DNA from: Arthrobotrys musiformis
Lineage: Eukaryota; Ascomycota; Orbiliomycetes; Orbiliales; Orbiliaceae
Assembly (NCBI GenBank): GCA_036971715.1
Contig: JAVHJL010000002.1
Span: 1,830,501-1,894,500, forward strand
Length of the DNA: 64,000 nt
Reading direction: 5' to 3'
Shown in pieces: positions 12,564 to 25,180 of this stretch (its first letter is position 1; each line of letters opens with the position of its first letter). The position numbers and the translations under genes were made by a program. The notes under the pieces were generated by a model. That model worked only from the letters and a program-made list of their open reading frames with translations, was not told where the DNA came from and ran no database searches.

Positions 12564-13782
12564 TCAGTCGGCAAAGTGAACTCGTTTGCTAGGACCAGAA
12601 TTTTGAACGTCGACCATTTCATCAGATTCGAGAGGAGCCGTAGGAAGAAGGCTCGATGTAGAGGAAGCAGCAGATGCACCTCTATCTGTAACATTTCTTC
12701 GTCGTCTTTCGGCTGTCCGTTTCGCACGAGCCTCTCTCGACTCCCGCGCTTTATATTCTTTGATCTAAACGGTCGTTAGTATATACGAGACTAGGGTAAG
12801 TTGTAGCATAGCAAGCACATACCTGCTGCATCCGCTTTTGGTTGCGTATCTCACGCTGCTGGGCCGTTGGCCGGTATCCGATTCCTGTCTCATCCGGGTC
12901 CGAGTCCGTGTCAAGCTCGTCCGTTCGCTTGGTCTCATCATCCCGTTCTATCATAGGCGGGGGACTCTTAAATCTTCTTCTCGATGGCTGTGCCTGCTTA
13001 GAGCTCCCGACGAAAGTAACGGGTTCATCTAACCCGGAGCTGACGATTGGAGCCTCCGATTCTCCTTCAGGTAGCTCAAGTTTTGTCGAAGGTTCTTCAG
13101 GAGTTGTCATCTCCACCTCGCCAGGCTCCTTGAACATGGCCTTGCCCTTGCCCTTCCGCCTTTTCGGTGTGGAGGAAACATCGTCTGCTTTCTTATCGAG
13201 TTCTGCCTCGGATATCACCACCCTCTTCTTCCTCGGTGTTCCAGTAAGATCTGAGTCTTCATCCTCTTCCGCTGCCATAGGCACATCGGCTTTACTAGTG
13301 CCGGACCCATTCGTCTTCGATTCCGGTAGATCGACCAGTCTACTAACTCCTCCTAATTTCTTCCACGCCTTTATCGTTTTCGCAGATTTCGAAGGCTCCT
13401 TCCCATCATCTTTGCTACCGAGATCCAGACCCTCGAGTTTATTCGCGATCCGGGTCCTAGGTGAAGGAGCTTCCGACTGTGGAGGACTCGACATTATTCC
13501 TGCACTAGCGGTCCCATGTTTCATATCCCCGCCATCCGCCCTAGTAGTCCTAACCACGGCTTTCCCGTTCCCGCCCCCGTCACACCCTCCGTCGCTTCCA
13601 AATGATGTGGTCACCGAGCTGTTGAACGATGAATTCGTGGATACCGGAGTAATGTAGAGCAGAACGTCTCGTTTTCGTTTAGCGGACGGAGATGCGACGG
13701 GGATGTACGGCGGGATTGAAGCAGTGTCGCTCAGAGCTCTTATACGAGATGATTGTGTATCAATATCAACTTCGAATGCCAT
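12564..13782 (-). CDS. Unrecognised disordered, basic protein (probably nuclear)
   Basis: Exons 13782-12823 and 12764-12564 (58-nt intron, phase 0) give 386 residues. The start chosen is the ATG at 13782 (MAFEVDIDTQ); the frame is open upstream but the extra residues have no promoter-side support. The N-terminus (DIDTQSSRIRALSD, then a PPYIPVASPSAKRKRD stretch) looks ordered or linear-motif-like. The middle is low-complexity Ser/Pro/Glu/Asp with repeated basic clusters (PRKKR, PKRRKGKGK, RRRFKSPPP) that would serve as nuclear localisation signals. The last exon encodes a strongly charged helix (IKEYKARESREARAKRTAERRRR) cut here by description, ending KRVHFAD. No enzyme motif is visible and I do not recognise the family. 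Confidence 0.75.
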
Positions 13783-15469
13783 GTATATCCAACTAGCGAT
13801 CAAAATGGCGGGGTTTAAAATAGTCCTCTCCCGAGCTTGTGGGTCGTCTGTATGTATCCGAAAAAACGAGGAAGGGTTCTGAGACAAAAGAGCGGCGGCA
13901 AACGATTCGACCTTGACCCAGAGAGCTGATGCCTTCTATTCCCGGAGATGTATATAAAGAGGTGTGCGATTATTGATTATGTTGGACCCGAAAAAAGGAT
14001 AAAGGATAAAGATCTACTAAGCGTCCAAAGCCAAGTTGTGTTTGATGTTGTACTTTTGAGTGCAGCCGGGAATTCACCAATCAAGGAGGCCTTTTATGTG
14101 CGAGAGGGCTACCTGCAGCAAGGCAAAGGATGGGATATGTGGAACTGTGGTCACGGTTAGTCACATTCTCATGACCTTCGAAGGCTGCCTGCAGGGTGGA
14201 CGAGCCGGGGGTCTTACCTCGGCCGTGGAACCCCGGGTCGAGCCTGGAAATCTGGTCTGGACCACTTGGCTGGAGTCCGGGATATTGGTAGATGTCTTGG
14301 ACTCGCAGGTGGCTGTACGGGAGCTGAGTCCGGGGTAAGATCGATTTTCGATGGAGTCGATACTAGTCGGTGAAGCTTCGAGTGCTAGCTGGCTGTCAGC
14401 TCCATGTTAACCGTGGACCCATGCAAGGTTCTATTCTGGGGACTGCAGGTTGGTCAAACACTTGCGCGCAAAGGCTTGGGAGTCCTGATCGGGTCAGCAG
14501 GCCATGTTTAATTTAAATCTTCAAGCACGATATATATTACTGCACTGCAAGTATATGGCCAGAGACATACAATATTTATCCACGCCTGTATACATGTAAT
14601 CTAAGTTCAGGGTTTTGCTGTCGCCGACCAGGACGGATTGAAGTTGTTGGCTGTGTATGTGATTTATATTATCTACTTGAATAAGATAGTCTTCGGAATC
14701 TCAATATAAATGCGAACTTATATATAGATACAAATAAGTATATAATCTTGAGCTAGTCTTGTAACTAAACTTTTTAAAAAGAGGTTCATTGAATTCTTCA
14801 TTTCAAACCGTCACCGATGCACCATCAAGCCGTCTCATGAGATCTTCAAACTTAAGCAGCGCTAGCAATAGATACGCTGAAAAGGAATACAACAATGATA
14901 TCTTGATGCTAGCTGGAAAAAGCTGTCAGAAGAGAAGGATTGCAACAAAAAGAAGACAGATGGATAGCCGTGTGGCTGAAAACCAAAAAGCGCTGCCAAA
15001 GAGTCAAAGTGGATATGAGATGTTTGCGCGGGACAATAAGGATAGCCCATCATCTGAGGCCTCAGTGATGGAACAAAAACAGGTGAGGAACAGGAATGGC
15101 CCATGATGCCAAAGACACCAATGAAAGAATGAAAGGGTGAAAGGAAGAAGAAAGGAGCAATGAAAGCTCGTATTAAAACATGTAGACATGGATAATGCTT
15201 TTCAAACCGAAAAAAAGACCATTCAGCGCTGCAAAAAACAAAAGTCGTGCCAAAAGATGCCCCCGAATGAAAAAGAAAAGAAAAAACTAGGCATCTTAAT
15301 CAAAAGCGAAAACCTTAATGGGTAAAAAGGCGGAGGAAAAGGCCGCCATTCGTGAGAACGCCAACAGCAACAAAAAGGATAGAGAAAAGAATCGATAAAC
15401 CCCGTGAATGAATAGGTAGTAAAAGAATGTTGCGGATATCATATAGAGACGAACGATGTTGATAGAAAC
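13783..15469. other. Intergenic 1.7 kb
   Basis: Promoter side of the 12564-13782 gene and 3' side of the Sec7-PH gene. A GC-richer patch (14160-14340) is followed by TA-rich DNA (14500-14790). A 105-codon open frame at 14789-15106 has no recognisable content or splice context and is not called. Confidence 0.5.
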
Positions 15470-18400
15470 CTATGCTTGCACTCCCGCGGCTGTGTCGGGT
15501 AGCGCAGCGATTTCCGCTTGGGCTTTCTCCGCCGCTAATTCAAGTGCTCTCTGTTCCTTCTCCTTGAATATTCTATCTTTTGAGATAGCAGCGAAGGAGA
15601 GGACGTCGATGTAGGTTCTAAATTTAACAATTTCTTTGAGCAGATAGCTAGATTTGCGTTCCCAGTTGTTCATCGCTTTGTTGTAGTTTGGATGTCGAGG
15701 TGTGAACTATAGATCGGAGTGTTAGTATACTTAAAGCGGAAAGTAAGAGAAGGGACGTAGAAACTTACAGCTAACAACATTGCCCCCCTGAGTTCGTTAT
15801 GCTTCTGAAGATCCCCCTCGATGCTTGCGACATAGGCCTCCAAAGCTCTGAATTGATCGGCTTCTGACAACGGGCTGGCAAACATGCTTTGGGCGGGAGG
15901 GCTCCAGTCCGCGATAGTAGCCTTATCGCCCGGAAGCCTTGCCCGGAAGCCACCGTGGTGATCCATGGAGCTCCTCATACTGCCCTGGAAGCTTGGGCGA
16001 GGTTGATGGCCACTAGCCGGAGGTGGCTGTGATGCCAATACCTCCAAATCGATGCAGTTATTCCACCCATACTCGATATTGCTGACTCCTCCAACCAAGG
16101 GCTCCTTCGATAGACGGGCGGACCAATAGTTGGCGGTGCTGACCCACTCCTTTACAATATCTGCGGTTCCGCACTGGAAAAGATGAACCGCGCCGTTGGG
16201 AAGCGACAAAGCGAACACGTGAGGCCTCGAGCGGGAATATCCAGGTGGTGGGAGCCCCGACGCAAGGGTCTGCCTGAGCATAAAGGAACCAATTGGCTCA
16301 GCATTCTCCATCCAATTGCCTCCTCCCACGATACCCTGTGTCACCTTCTTTTTCTCGCTTGAGAAAAGGAACAGCCTCATCCACCCCTTCTCGACGACGG
16401 CAAAGCATTCGACCCAACCGCGGTTCTTAGCCCGCTTATCAGCGGCCTCAAGGTGATGCTTATGCTTAATCATTCCTTCCTTAGCCCATGGAGCACCATA
16501 TAAGGCTAGTTCGTCAACATCGTCATCGAGAACGGTCTGCTGGATGCTCTGCTCGCCATCGTCAGATGCCAATCCGCTATATCCCGTTTCCTCACGGATT
16601 ATGGCAGTAGATAAGGCATTGGCAAATCCTATACTTTGCATATAGTCTCCCTGACCAAATCCTGATCCAAGCGAGTCGGTGGACATCATTGTAGTTGCTG
16701 TCTTGTCCAGAGAGTACTTGCTCCATGTGCTAGACGCCGAAGGACTCCAGAGTCTGTCATCAAAGCTGGTACGGGAAGAGCCCGCAAAGGAGCCTGGGTA
16801 AAGCCGAGGCCGCGATCGGTTGTTTTTCCACTTTGACCCAAGTCTTGTCGTACTATTGTTTCCAATGCTTGACCCAAAGCTTCCACCGTAACGCATCGAC
16901 ATAGAGCTTTCGGACGGAGCCTTGCTAACCGTACTATTGGTTCTGCGAAGCTCTTTCCCAAGGCTCGTCGGAACTGTTGCGCTATCGGGAGACTTTTCAT
17001 TACTGGTAACGCCGTGAAGAGGAAGCGCGGTTCCTCTGATTGAAACGTAAAACTCTTTGAGAATCAACTCAACGGTGTGTTCCCATTGTCGAGCATTCCC
17101 AAGGAAGGGCGCATTGATTAGAGGCCCGCCATTTTCCCCACCAGTGCCATTGCCATCGACTGGTACAAAATTTTCAGTAGACTGGTCATCGAAGAATCGC
17201 TGGACAGCGGCAGGCCCTCGAATGAATGAGAGTCTTTTACTCAAACCACCGGTGCCAACGTGGTGAGTGTCTTCTGGCTCATCCAACTCGTACGGAGTTT
17301 GACATCTTGCGATATCCCGAGGATTATCGTTTTCGTCGACAGAAAGCCCCCGCTTGATGGTCGCTATGGTGTTCTTGACGAACTGGGCTTTCGTCATCCG
17401 TTGGGATGATGTAAGGTCGGCTATATGCAGATCCGTATTGACGAGAAGAATCGAATATAGAATGGTATGGACGACATCAACATTCTTGAAACCGTGGTTT
17501 TGATTGCACTCGCACCATCGCTTAGCAACCGCAGAAACGATTCTGTCAACTTGCTGCGTCTCCCCTTTCAATACTAGCTTCTCACAGAGACAGCGAAAAG
17601 CAACGAGAATATTTACGCCAGTCCAGTCATGCAAAGCCATATAGGCCGTACGAATGCGGGCGCTTGGTGCACCACTAATTGCAAAAATATGTAAGCCTGG
17701 CGATCATATACAAATTAGGATTATTATACTTACGCTTCTCCCAAAAAGGCTGCCGCTTTGACTTTTGGCAAGAAATCTTCGTCTCCCTCGAAGATTTTAC
17801 GGGCAGCGTCTTTCTCTTCTGGTGATGGCTGACCTTCATCGTCCTCTTCGGTTGTCCGAAGCGCCTTCTGTGGATTGGCAGCCGCGTTTGCTCGTTTCTC
17901 GTCTTCCTCAGAGTGTGGTAATACAACGACTGGCATTGCGGCCGATTCTTTAGACTCGGCAACTGAATTGTTTCTCCCAGCGCTACTAGGAGCGTCATAA
18001 AAGACATCCCCAGTCGATGTTGTTCGTTCTGTCTCGAGCGACTTGCTTGGCTTTTCGGTGGCGATATTTCCACAGTGGCCGTTAGTTTCGGTACCTGAAT
18101 CACTGTCGTCGTCCCGTAAGAATGTCCCCTCGAATTGCGGGTGTGGCTTCGGCTGCGATAAATCGACAATCGGTTTCTGAATAGGCATTGGCTCACCCTT
18201 CGGTGGAGCGTACATGTCCTTCGTAGTAGATGAAGCGGCAGCGAGGTCGTCAATGTTAATGTTGGCAGCGGTCGTGATCTTCTCCGGAGTGGGATCGATT
18301 CGGTTGGGCAGTTCAGACTCGATGCTTCTAATAGTGAGTCGTCGAGATCGAGCCCCGGATGGATGCCTATTGCCTGGTGGGGAGGCCGCAAGATTAGGGG

Positions 18401-20177
18401 CAACGCCGGCCTCTGAAATGTCCCTGTCGTGGTGATATTCCTGCGCCCTACTTTGTGAACGGCTGATTGCAGTCTCTGGCCGAGAATTACCCGTTTGCAT
18501 CTGTGAGTGATAAAGGTGAGGCTCGGATCCACGATGGTGGTGTGTAATATTGCTAGGTAGCATGGGCACGGGGTCGTGTTCTGAGACAGACCTCTTCCGG
18601 CGCCTGAAAAATCCGGATGATTTTTTAGTCACCAATTGGGGCGTCCGTGGAGGAACCTGTTCAGGTACATCGGATGTAGTGTTAACATTGACTGAAGGTT
18701 GTCGTTTAATACCATCTCCTGACCGATCTGCATCCGAAATAACTGGTTGTTGTACTGGGACAGGGGCTGGTGGTGGTGGTGGTGGTTGTGGAACTGGTTT
18801 TGCAAGAGTAGATCCCCCTCCACTACCGCTACTACCTCCACCGCCACCCCCTCCAAAGACCCTCCTGAAAAATCCTGGCTTCGAGGCCGGCTTAGAGGGA
18901 GTTGTCGACGCCGCCTCTATATGTGTTACTTCGGAGGGTATTGTTGGAAGTGTAGATTGTTCAGCCATAGTGTCTGTTGTACGCCTCAGGCTTCTATTTG
19001 ATCTCGTTGATCTTTTCCGTTGAAGGTGGTTCGGCTGTCTGGGAACCTCTGGCTCCCTAGCACGAGATCTATTTGATATCCTAGGTGTCGGAGCTGCGTC
19101 ACTGAAGGGTTCGAAAGAATAAGTCTGCTGGCGGCTTGGTGGGGCGCCACGACGCGATTGAGGAGGTGTCGTGATAAACCTCCCGTCGGATGTGTAGACT
19201 AATGTGCTGTTGTGTTCAAATACTTCGTCTTCTTCTTGTAAGTAACCTTGCTTAGGCGATTGGGGTGCGTCGTAAAAGCGATGGTAGTTGGCAGGGTTGC
19301 TATCGGACCGCTTTCGCTGACTGTGTCGACTCTGAAGTTGATTTCGGCTGTAGTCCGAATCCCGGTAAGAGTAAGAGACCCCCTGGCCAGGCCCAACAAC
19401 AACGTGGTCGGGACTATGGTAATACGGATCCAGGAACTTGTCAAAAACGGGGTCGCATGAGAAATCCTGGCCGAGCTTGTCGAAATCTAGAAGGAGATTG
19501 TCGACTAATGAGTCTCGAAACCCTGTATGTAGTTCGTGTCGATCCTGTTCTTTGCGACTTCCAGTACCGCTTGTGAAGTCATTCAGGTTTCCATCCCTGC
19601 CTGTGGAAACTTTCCTATTCGATGACGACGATGCTGAAGCAAACGGATTCGTGGCAAAGAATCCAGTGTCGGAAACGCTTCGATTTTGATTGTGATGATG
19701 ATTGTGACTTTGTATTTGTATTTGGCTTTGGTTTTGTTTGTTCAAGTAGCCGTTAGAGAGTGATGTGTCGATGGTCAACTTGGCACTGCTAGGGCGAGAG
19801 GCCGAGAACGAATTGATTGGAGTGCCTGACGTGGTCGAGGGGAAGATGGAGCTATTGTTACTATTCCTTAGAAAGGAAGGAATGTTTGGGACGGGTGGAG
19901 CACTCGGACTAGTCGATGTGGTCGACTTCTTTACAGATGAAGAAATGAAGTTATTGGAACGGGAGGAACCACCAGCAATAAGTGCTGATGCAGACGCCGA
20001 GCGGTGGATCTGCTGCTGCAAAGGCGTGGCAGCCGACTTCTGGGACGGCGGGGTTCTGGCTGCAGTCCGCGACGAGGCCGGCGATGTCGAGTAGAAGTAA
20101 TTGTGCAGATGGAGATGGTGATGTTGTTGTTGGTGGGAGGTTGATGTTGATGAAGATGAAGATGTGGAGAAATCCAT
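15470..20177 (-). CDS. Sec7-PH domain Arf guanine-nucleotide exchange factor
   Basis: Predicted activator of Arf GTPases at a membrane. Exons 20177-17734, 17674-15769 and 15706-15470 give 1528 residues with all phases closing. About 790 N-terminal residues are low-complexity: poly-Ser/His at the start, Asn/Ser/Gln stretches, a poly-Gly block (near 18840) and poly-Pro (near 18770). The Sec7 domain spans roughly residues 795-930, with the catalytic glutamic finger Glu853 in LKGETQQVDRI and the VHTILYSILLVNTDLH helix. A PH domain covers about 1209-1345 (WAKEGMIKHKHHLEAADKR to IVKEWVSTANYWSARL), followed by a C-terminal helical part. The Sec7-then-PH order matches the EFA6/Yel1/Syt1 group rather than the large Gea/Sec7 proteins; I do not assign one orthologue name. 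The protein is long for the group because of its disordered N-terminus. Confidence 0.9.
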
Positions 20178-23100
20178 CGAGGACGAGTGACGGTGGTGGT
20201 GGTGGTGGGCAAAAACACCACAATCACAACCAGTTCAACTAGCAACCGAAAAATCAAAAAACCAGCCCAGCTGAATGAAAAGAAAAAAAAAGGACCCGTC
20301 GATTGGCGGCGTCAACCACCAAGATTAACTCCTCTTCTTTCTTTTCCTGCTGGGAATAACCGACCCGTCTCTCTCTGGCAATTGCAGCGCTGCACTGCAC
20401 CCTCTCCGGTTGGTGTGTGCACACTCCCCCTTTGCTGCGAGGAGGAATAAGACCTGTGCTGTGCTTACCCGGCAAAATGCAGCCAATTTGCAAAATTGCA
20501 AGCGGCTTCGAACCAAAGGAAATCAAGCCAACCGCCCAGCCGATTATGAGGGCGGGCGAGTCGTGGCCAGTCAGATCCAGGGAATCAGTATCCTGCTCCG
20601 ATCACCGTCGCTGCGGGCGCACTTAAGCGCAGAGACAGATGGAGACTTATGCAAACACCGGGTCGTTGGGAACCAAAGAAAATTCGAGCAGCTGAACCGA
20701 AGCGCGGGAACAAGATATCCAAATCGGCTGGGCCTGAGAGAAAAAAGAATAGCGCTGCGGAGAATGTGGTGATGGAGGAAGAGAAAGAAGGTTACGGCTT
20801 CTGCTCGATCGAGGAACTATTGAGAGATAACGGCTTATGGGGCTACTCGTGCATCAGACCTACCTTCGACCCCTTCTTGTGGATTCTGTCGAAAAATCTT
20901 CATCTCCACCATGGGCGAATTTGACGTGGGGAGTCCTGGAATTTAGCCAGCAAGGACATGACATTAATACTGTCGATATAAGAATGTGCACGCGCATCCA
21001 TTTTACATTTGAATGTCTTGGTTGGCTCGATTGGGCCCTCCTATTTTCTCGTCCCCTCGCAGTCTTCCACTGTCTCGAACTTGCAATTTGCCCTTTTCGG
21101 CTCAGCGGTCGTTCTCAAACCAGGGCGGCGACATTTCGTCGACATGAACATCCAGTATCGCGCCAGAACGACGTTCGAAATCACAAAAAAAAGGGCCTTG
21201 TCAAACAAATGCCGCTCCCCTGTCAGCCAACCCCTTAATCCCACACGGGGAAACACAGGTTTTGGCCCGCAAGGCGACCCCATTGGCTGCTTTCGCATCT
21301 GCCAAGTCCCAAGGCCCGACCCTTAAATCATGTAAGGGGCAGATTTTCCCATGGACAAGGCTACTGCGTGGAACGAGACCAGCCTAAGCGAAGACTCCCC
21401 TCACGATATCGGTGGGATGGTCGTCGGTATTGTGATAGAGCTGCTTCACGATATCCATATCGCCGAAATACTAATCAACCATAGTAAAGCTATTGGATAA
21501 GACTATTTGTGCTTTAAACATCGGATTTTATATGTATAAAGTCAGCATTAGCAAATCAAGCACTCGATATTAATCCCATTTAACATACATTAGCCCTCCG
21601 CTCCATCTCGTGTATAAAGCATCGAAATACAACATCTCAACACATTCTCAGGTATCCACCCCACCCTGACCAAGCTTCAGGTCGCCAAACCCTTCATGTT
21701 TTAGAAACCCCCTCATGGCATGTAGCCGGGTAGAAATGCCATTATTTAGATAGATGCATTCGCGCTTGTTTATACGCCAGCTCCCGCTTTTATACTGGTA
21801 TATATTCCTAATATGTAGAATGATTCGCATGTTGCAAAGGCTCGGTTTGGCATACCTCCCCGTCCCGGGTACTCCAGTTATAATCCGGCCAGCCTTCTGT
21901 CCCTCAACTAACAGGTTTCCCGGGACTGTTTCGCGGATGAGGCATCTAGACAGCGACTTTTGCCCCACCTCGGCCATCCCACCGCGCTATACCTTGTAAT
22001 GCTTAGACCCTTCAAAGCCAGCCCCATAAACTCCGAAGCAGACCGGAATGCCACCTTACATGAACCTCCCAACGATTTCCAACACTGCTGTGTATTTCGA
22101 AACTTCTACTAAGCAAAGTAGGGTTTGTATACCATTATCGTGGGTATCGGCTCAGACCGATCGTGTGCGGCCCAGTGCATCCAGAGCCCCTTCCGAAGAT
22201 CCGATACCTCCTGGGATGCAGTGATTTTGACTCCGCGCACTTTGAACGGATTTTAGGTGCATTAAAAAACGGAATCCGGACCTCCTGGCGATTGGTACCA
22301 CCGTATCACCTCGATTTATACTACCAATATACCAACAGGAGACGTATACGGATTTCAAAAATATCAAGATCTTGTGTAAGGGGTTTTGTGCAAGTTGCAA
22401 ATTATAATACTATACGCCTACAGCGAACTCTTCAGTACCGCGAACACTGTATCCTAAATCCTTATGCTCGGCTTAAACTGTCGTCAAGTTTATACATTTA
22501 CACTTTAGAGCTGAAGATTATGTTTCAGATCCGCCGCAGAATGTAACCATGCAAGTACAGACTCGAGGATCAATATCTTATCAATCGGGAACTAAAATAT
22601 GTCTAAATGTACCAGCACAGGCCAAGGGCTAGCCCAGGGTCAACTAACTAGCTCCCGCAAAGCCAGATGTCTCTACAAGGTTAGCCTAAGCCCAAATTCC
22701 CATGTCTCAACTATTTCGAGGCTTGCAAGCCGAACCACAAACAATTAAACATTTCCGCCATCACACGCATAAATAAATGTTTATAAATATCTGTGAGACC
22801 TCGTATCTAAGGGTAAAAATTAAAAAAAGAGCAGATTAAACCAAAATTTAGAGATGTGTGTGCAATTGGCAACCTTAGAGTGGAGCCGCATGAATTTTTA
22901 CCATTACATGGTGCAATAGAATATTGATGCCCAAATGGAGCTTGCTATGCAACAATTAATATGCACCGAGACCTGCATGCAGGCAGCTCAGATTGGCATA
23001 TAGATCCGTCTCCGAGGGGTTAGAAATCGGCAATCACCTTCGGATGCCATGAACGCCATGGATGCCAAGCAGTGAAAGCAACCCCTGCACTTCCCCGCAA

Positions 23101-23442
23101 AATCCGATGGTATGATTGGCGGATTCGAAATTCCTGCCAAGGCGGTGTATCAACAACAAGAACAACTGTGTTGTGGACCGGGTTAATTACCCTCGTCGTT
23201 ATATCGACGATATCGACCTAGAGCAAGAGTTAACGGAGATACAAAAGTCCGTCCTACGTAAGCTTCAGAAAGAAGCCTCAAAGCTGGTTGTGTGTATAGG
23301 CGTAGTAGAAAAGTACATAAAGATGTTATTCCGTAGACAATAGAAGGCCACAATTGCAGAGTCACTGCGCCGGTGAACTCGATTGCATTGCTTTTTCATA
23401 TTTGAAGTCGAATATACACCCGGGCAGAAGCCTGCAATTGAG
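20178..23442. other. Intergenic 3.3 kb, divergent promoters
   Basis: It separates the divergent Sec7-PH gene and pectin methylesterase. A GGT-repeat run lies at about 20193-20210 just upstream of the Sec7-PH start, and short polypurine runs at 20279-20292. Several open frames of 70-133 codons occur between 20400 and 21330 in a GC-richer patch, but none has recognisable protein content. The stretch 21400-23100 is TA-rich. No repeat or mobile-element protein was recognised. Confidence 0.5.
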
Positions 23443-24489
23443 ATGCTTTTCCTACGCCTAGTTCTCACATTTTTCGCCTTAATTTCCAGTGCATCTGCTG
23501 GGGTTATCTGGCCTTGGAAATGCATCGGGCTTCATTCCCGAACGATACCTTCCTTGGGCGACCTCGTCGTAGATGCAACCGGGAAGTATCCTCATAGCTT
23601 CCAAAACATCAGCTCCGCCGTGGCTGCCCTAAAGAATACGACAGCATTCCCATATAACCACGGGCAAACTATATTCATCTTTCCAGGAAACTACACGGAG
23701 CAAGTTTACATCGGCAAGCTCCTCGGCCCTCTAACCATCCGAGGATATACCTGCGACTCTCGATCATACGCCGACAACCAAGTCACCATCTCCTACAACC
23801 TCTCCCGTTTAACTTCAGGGCTTACTAATAACGACCAAACATCCACTGTTCGCCTATGGACCTCTAATGTCAAATTCTACAATCTAAATATCGTCAACAC
23901 CTTCGGTGCGGGTGCTCAAGCACTCGCGTTGAGTGCTCAAAACACGGATCAAGGGTTCTATGGATGCAAGTTTACTGGCTGGCAGGATACCATTTACGCC
24001 AATGAGGGTCGTCAAATATATGCAAAGTCCTATGTAAACGGGGCGGTAGATTTCATATTCGGTCTAAGGGCCGCTGCTTGGTTCGAAAACTTGGATATTG
24101 AAACACTTGGGACCGGTTGGGTTACAGCAAATGGAAGGGATGCAGCAAACAATACTTCCTTCTATGTGTTCAACAAATGCAAGATCAATGGAGCAGGCGG
24201 CGCTACTGCAGCTTCAACTTATCTTGGACGGCCTTGGAGGCAATTTTCAAGGGTGGTTTTCCAAAAGAGCTACTTGGGAGACGTTGTCAATCCGGCTGGG
24301 TGGTCAAGGTGGGATAGCGTACAGCCAGTCGATGATCTATATTATGGAGAGTACCAGAACTATGGCCCCGGAGCGTCAGGGACACGGGCAAATTTTAGCA
24401 TAGCACTCTCAGCCCCGATCAAGGCGGTGGATATCCTTGGAAAGCATTTCGAGAGGGAATATTGGGTCGACACAAGTTACCTTGAATGA
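23443..24489 (+). CDS. Secreted pectin methylesterase (carbohydrate esterase family 8)
   Basis: Removes methyl groups from plant pectin outside the cell, opening it to pectate lyases and polygalacturonases. It is an intronless 348-residue frame from the ATG at 23443, chosen because it starts a clean signal peptide (MLFLRLVLTFFALISSASA, cleavage before Gly20). The right-handed beta-helix fold is supported by the full set of family motifs: GNYTEQV near 82-88, GWQDTIYA with acid/base Asp182, GAVDFIFG with nucleophile Asp203, and LGRPWR with Arg263 and Trp265. All catalytic residues are present. Six or more N-glycosylation sequons (NIS, NTT, NYT, NLS, NTS, NFS) fit a secreted protein. It stands alone, with no other pectinase beside it. 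Confidence 0.95.
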   Translation: MLFLRLVLTFFALISSASAGVIWPWKCIGLHSRTIPSLGDLVVDATGKYPHSFQNISSAVAALKNTTAFPYNHGQTIFIFPGNYTEQVYIGKLLGPLTIRGYTCDSRSYADNQVTISYNLSRLTSGLTNNDQTSTVRLWTSNVKFYNLNIVNTFGAGAQALALSAQNTDQGFYGCKFTGWQDTIYANEGRQIYAKSYVNGAVDFIFGLRAAAWFENLDIETLGTGWVTANGRDAANNTSFYVFNKCKINGAGGATAASTYLGRPWRQFSRVVFQKSYLGDVVNPAGWSRWDSVQPVDDLYYGEYQNYGPGASGTRANFSIALSAPIKAVDILGKHFEREYWVDTSYLE

Positions 24490-25180
24490 TTTATGTATAT
24501 ATGTATATATATGCATCACTAACATGCATAATGCAATGACCAAAATAAAATAACACCCGCGAACACACAGGAAACAAAAAGCTATCCCAAACAATGGCAT
24601 AGGGCTTCAACGTTGATGTAATATCACAGCCAACTAATATAATATCAATTTAATATCATAATCCGAGTCGTGCGCCATTATAACTCGAGATCTAGATCTA
24701 AGAGAATATAACATTAATAAGAAAATGATTGGGCGGTGTGGATGTGGCGCAAGCACAATCGGCGTCCTAGGACGGGGCTAATTCTACGCTGCATGTACAA
24801 CATGTTAACACGGAAGTTATCGAGTTCTCTCTGCAGGCTTGCAGGGTACAATAAACACCAGTTTTGTTGGGATTAGATATGAATAATATTACTACCTTAA
24901 CGGCCCTGTATTCAAGGCTAAATAACCAGACGCCCACTGCTTAATACAGATATTTCCAGTCTTTATTACCAGCTCAACATCGCATAAATATAACAATAGC
25001 ACACCATTATCAAGTGATCAAGTGATCGTAAACTTAGGGTTATAATCAACCGTTGGCTTTCTTCCAAGGGAAAAGAAAAAGTGGAGCTAGTACCTGCTGT
25101 AGCTTCCTTTTAAAATCGTAAAAATATGGAAAGAATAACATTGTATATAACAAGCAAAATATGTCAAAAAAAAAAAAAGA
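24490..25180. other. Intergenic, convergent, TA-rich
   Basis: About 690 bases of AT-rich sequence between two convergent genes, with an A12 run at 25167-25178 next to the stop of the rhodopsin-domain gene. A tandem CAAGTGATCAAGTGATC duplication lies near 25012-25028. No gene is seen. Confidence 0.5.

Noticed and set aside
12842..13657. 271-codon plus-strand frame
   Set aside because: Exactly antisense to the low-complexity coding exon of the 12564-13782 gene; a Ser-rich shadow.
14789..15106. 105-codon plus-strand frame downstream of the Sec7-PH gene
   Set aside because: Purine-rich translation (Lys/Arg/Gln) without family features; probably 3' flanking sequence.
18550..19023. 157-codon plus-strand frame with poly-Gly
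   Set aside because: Antisense shadow of the Pro/Gly tracts in the Sec7-PH gene.
20410..21326. Cluster of 90-133 codon plus-strand frames
   Set aside because: GC-richer DNA gives long frames, but the translations are Arg-rich and unrelated, with no shared splice solution.
23116..23343. 75-codon frame just upstream of the pectin methylesterase
   Set aside because: Could be a leader gene, but lacks a signal, homology or splice link; most likely promoter sequence.
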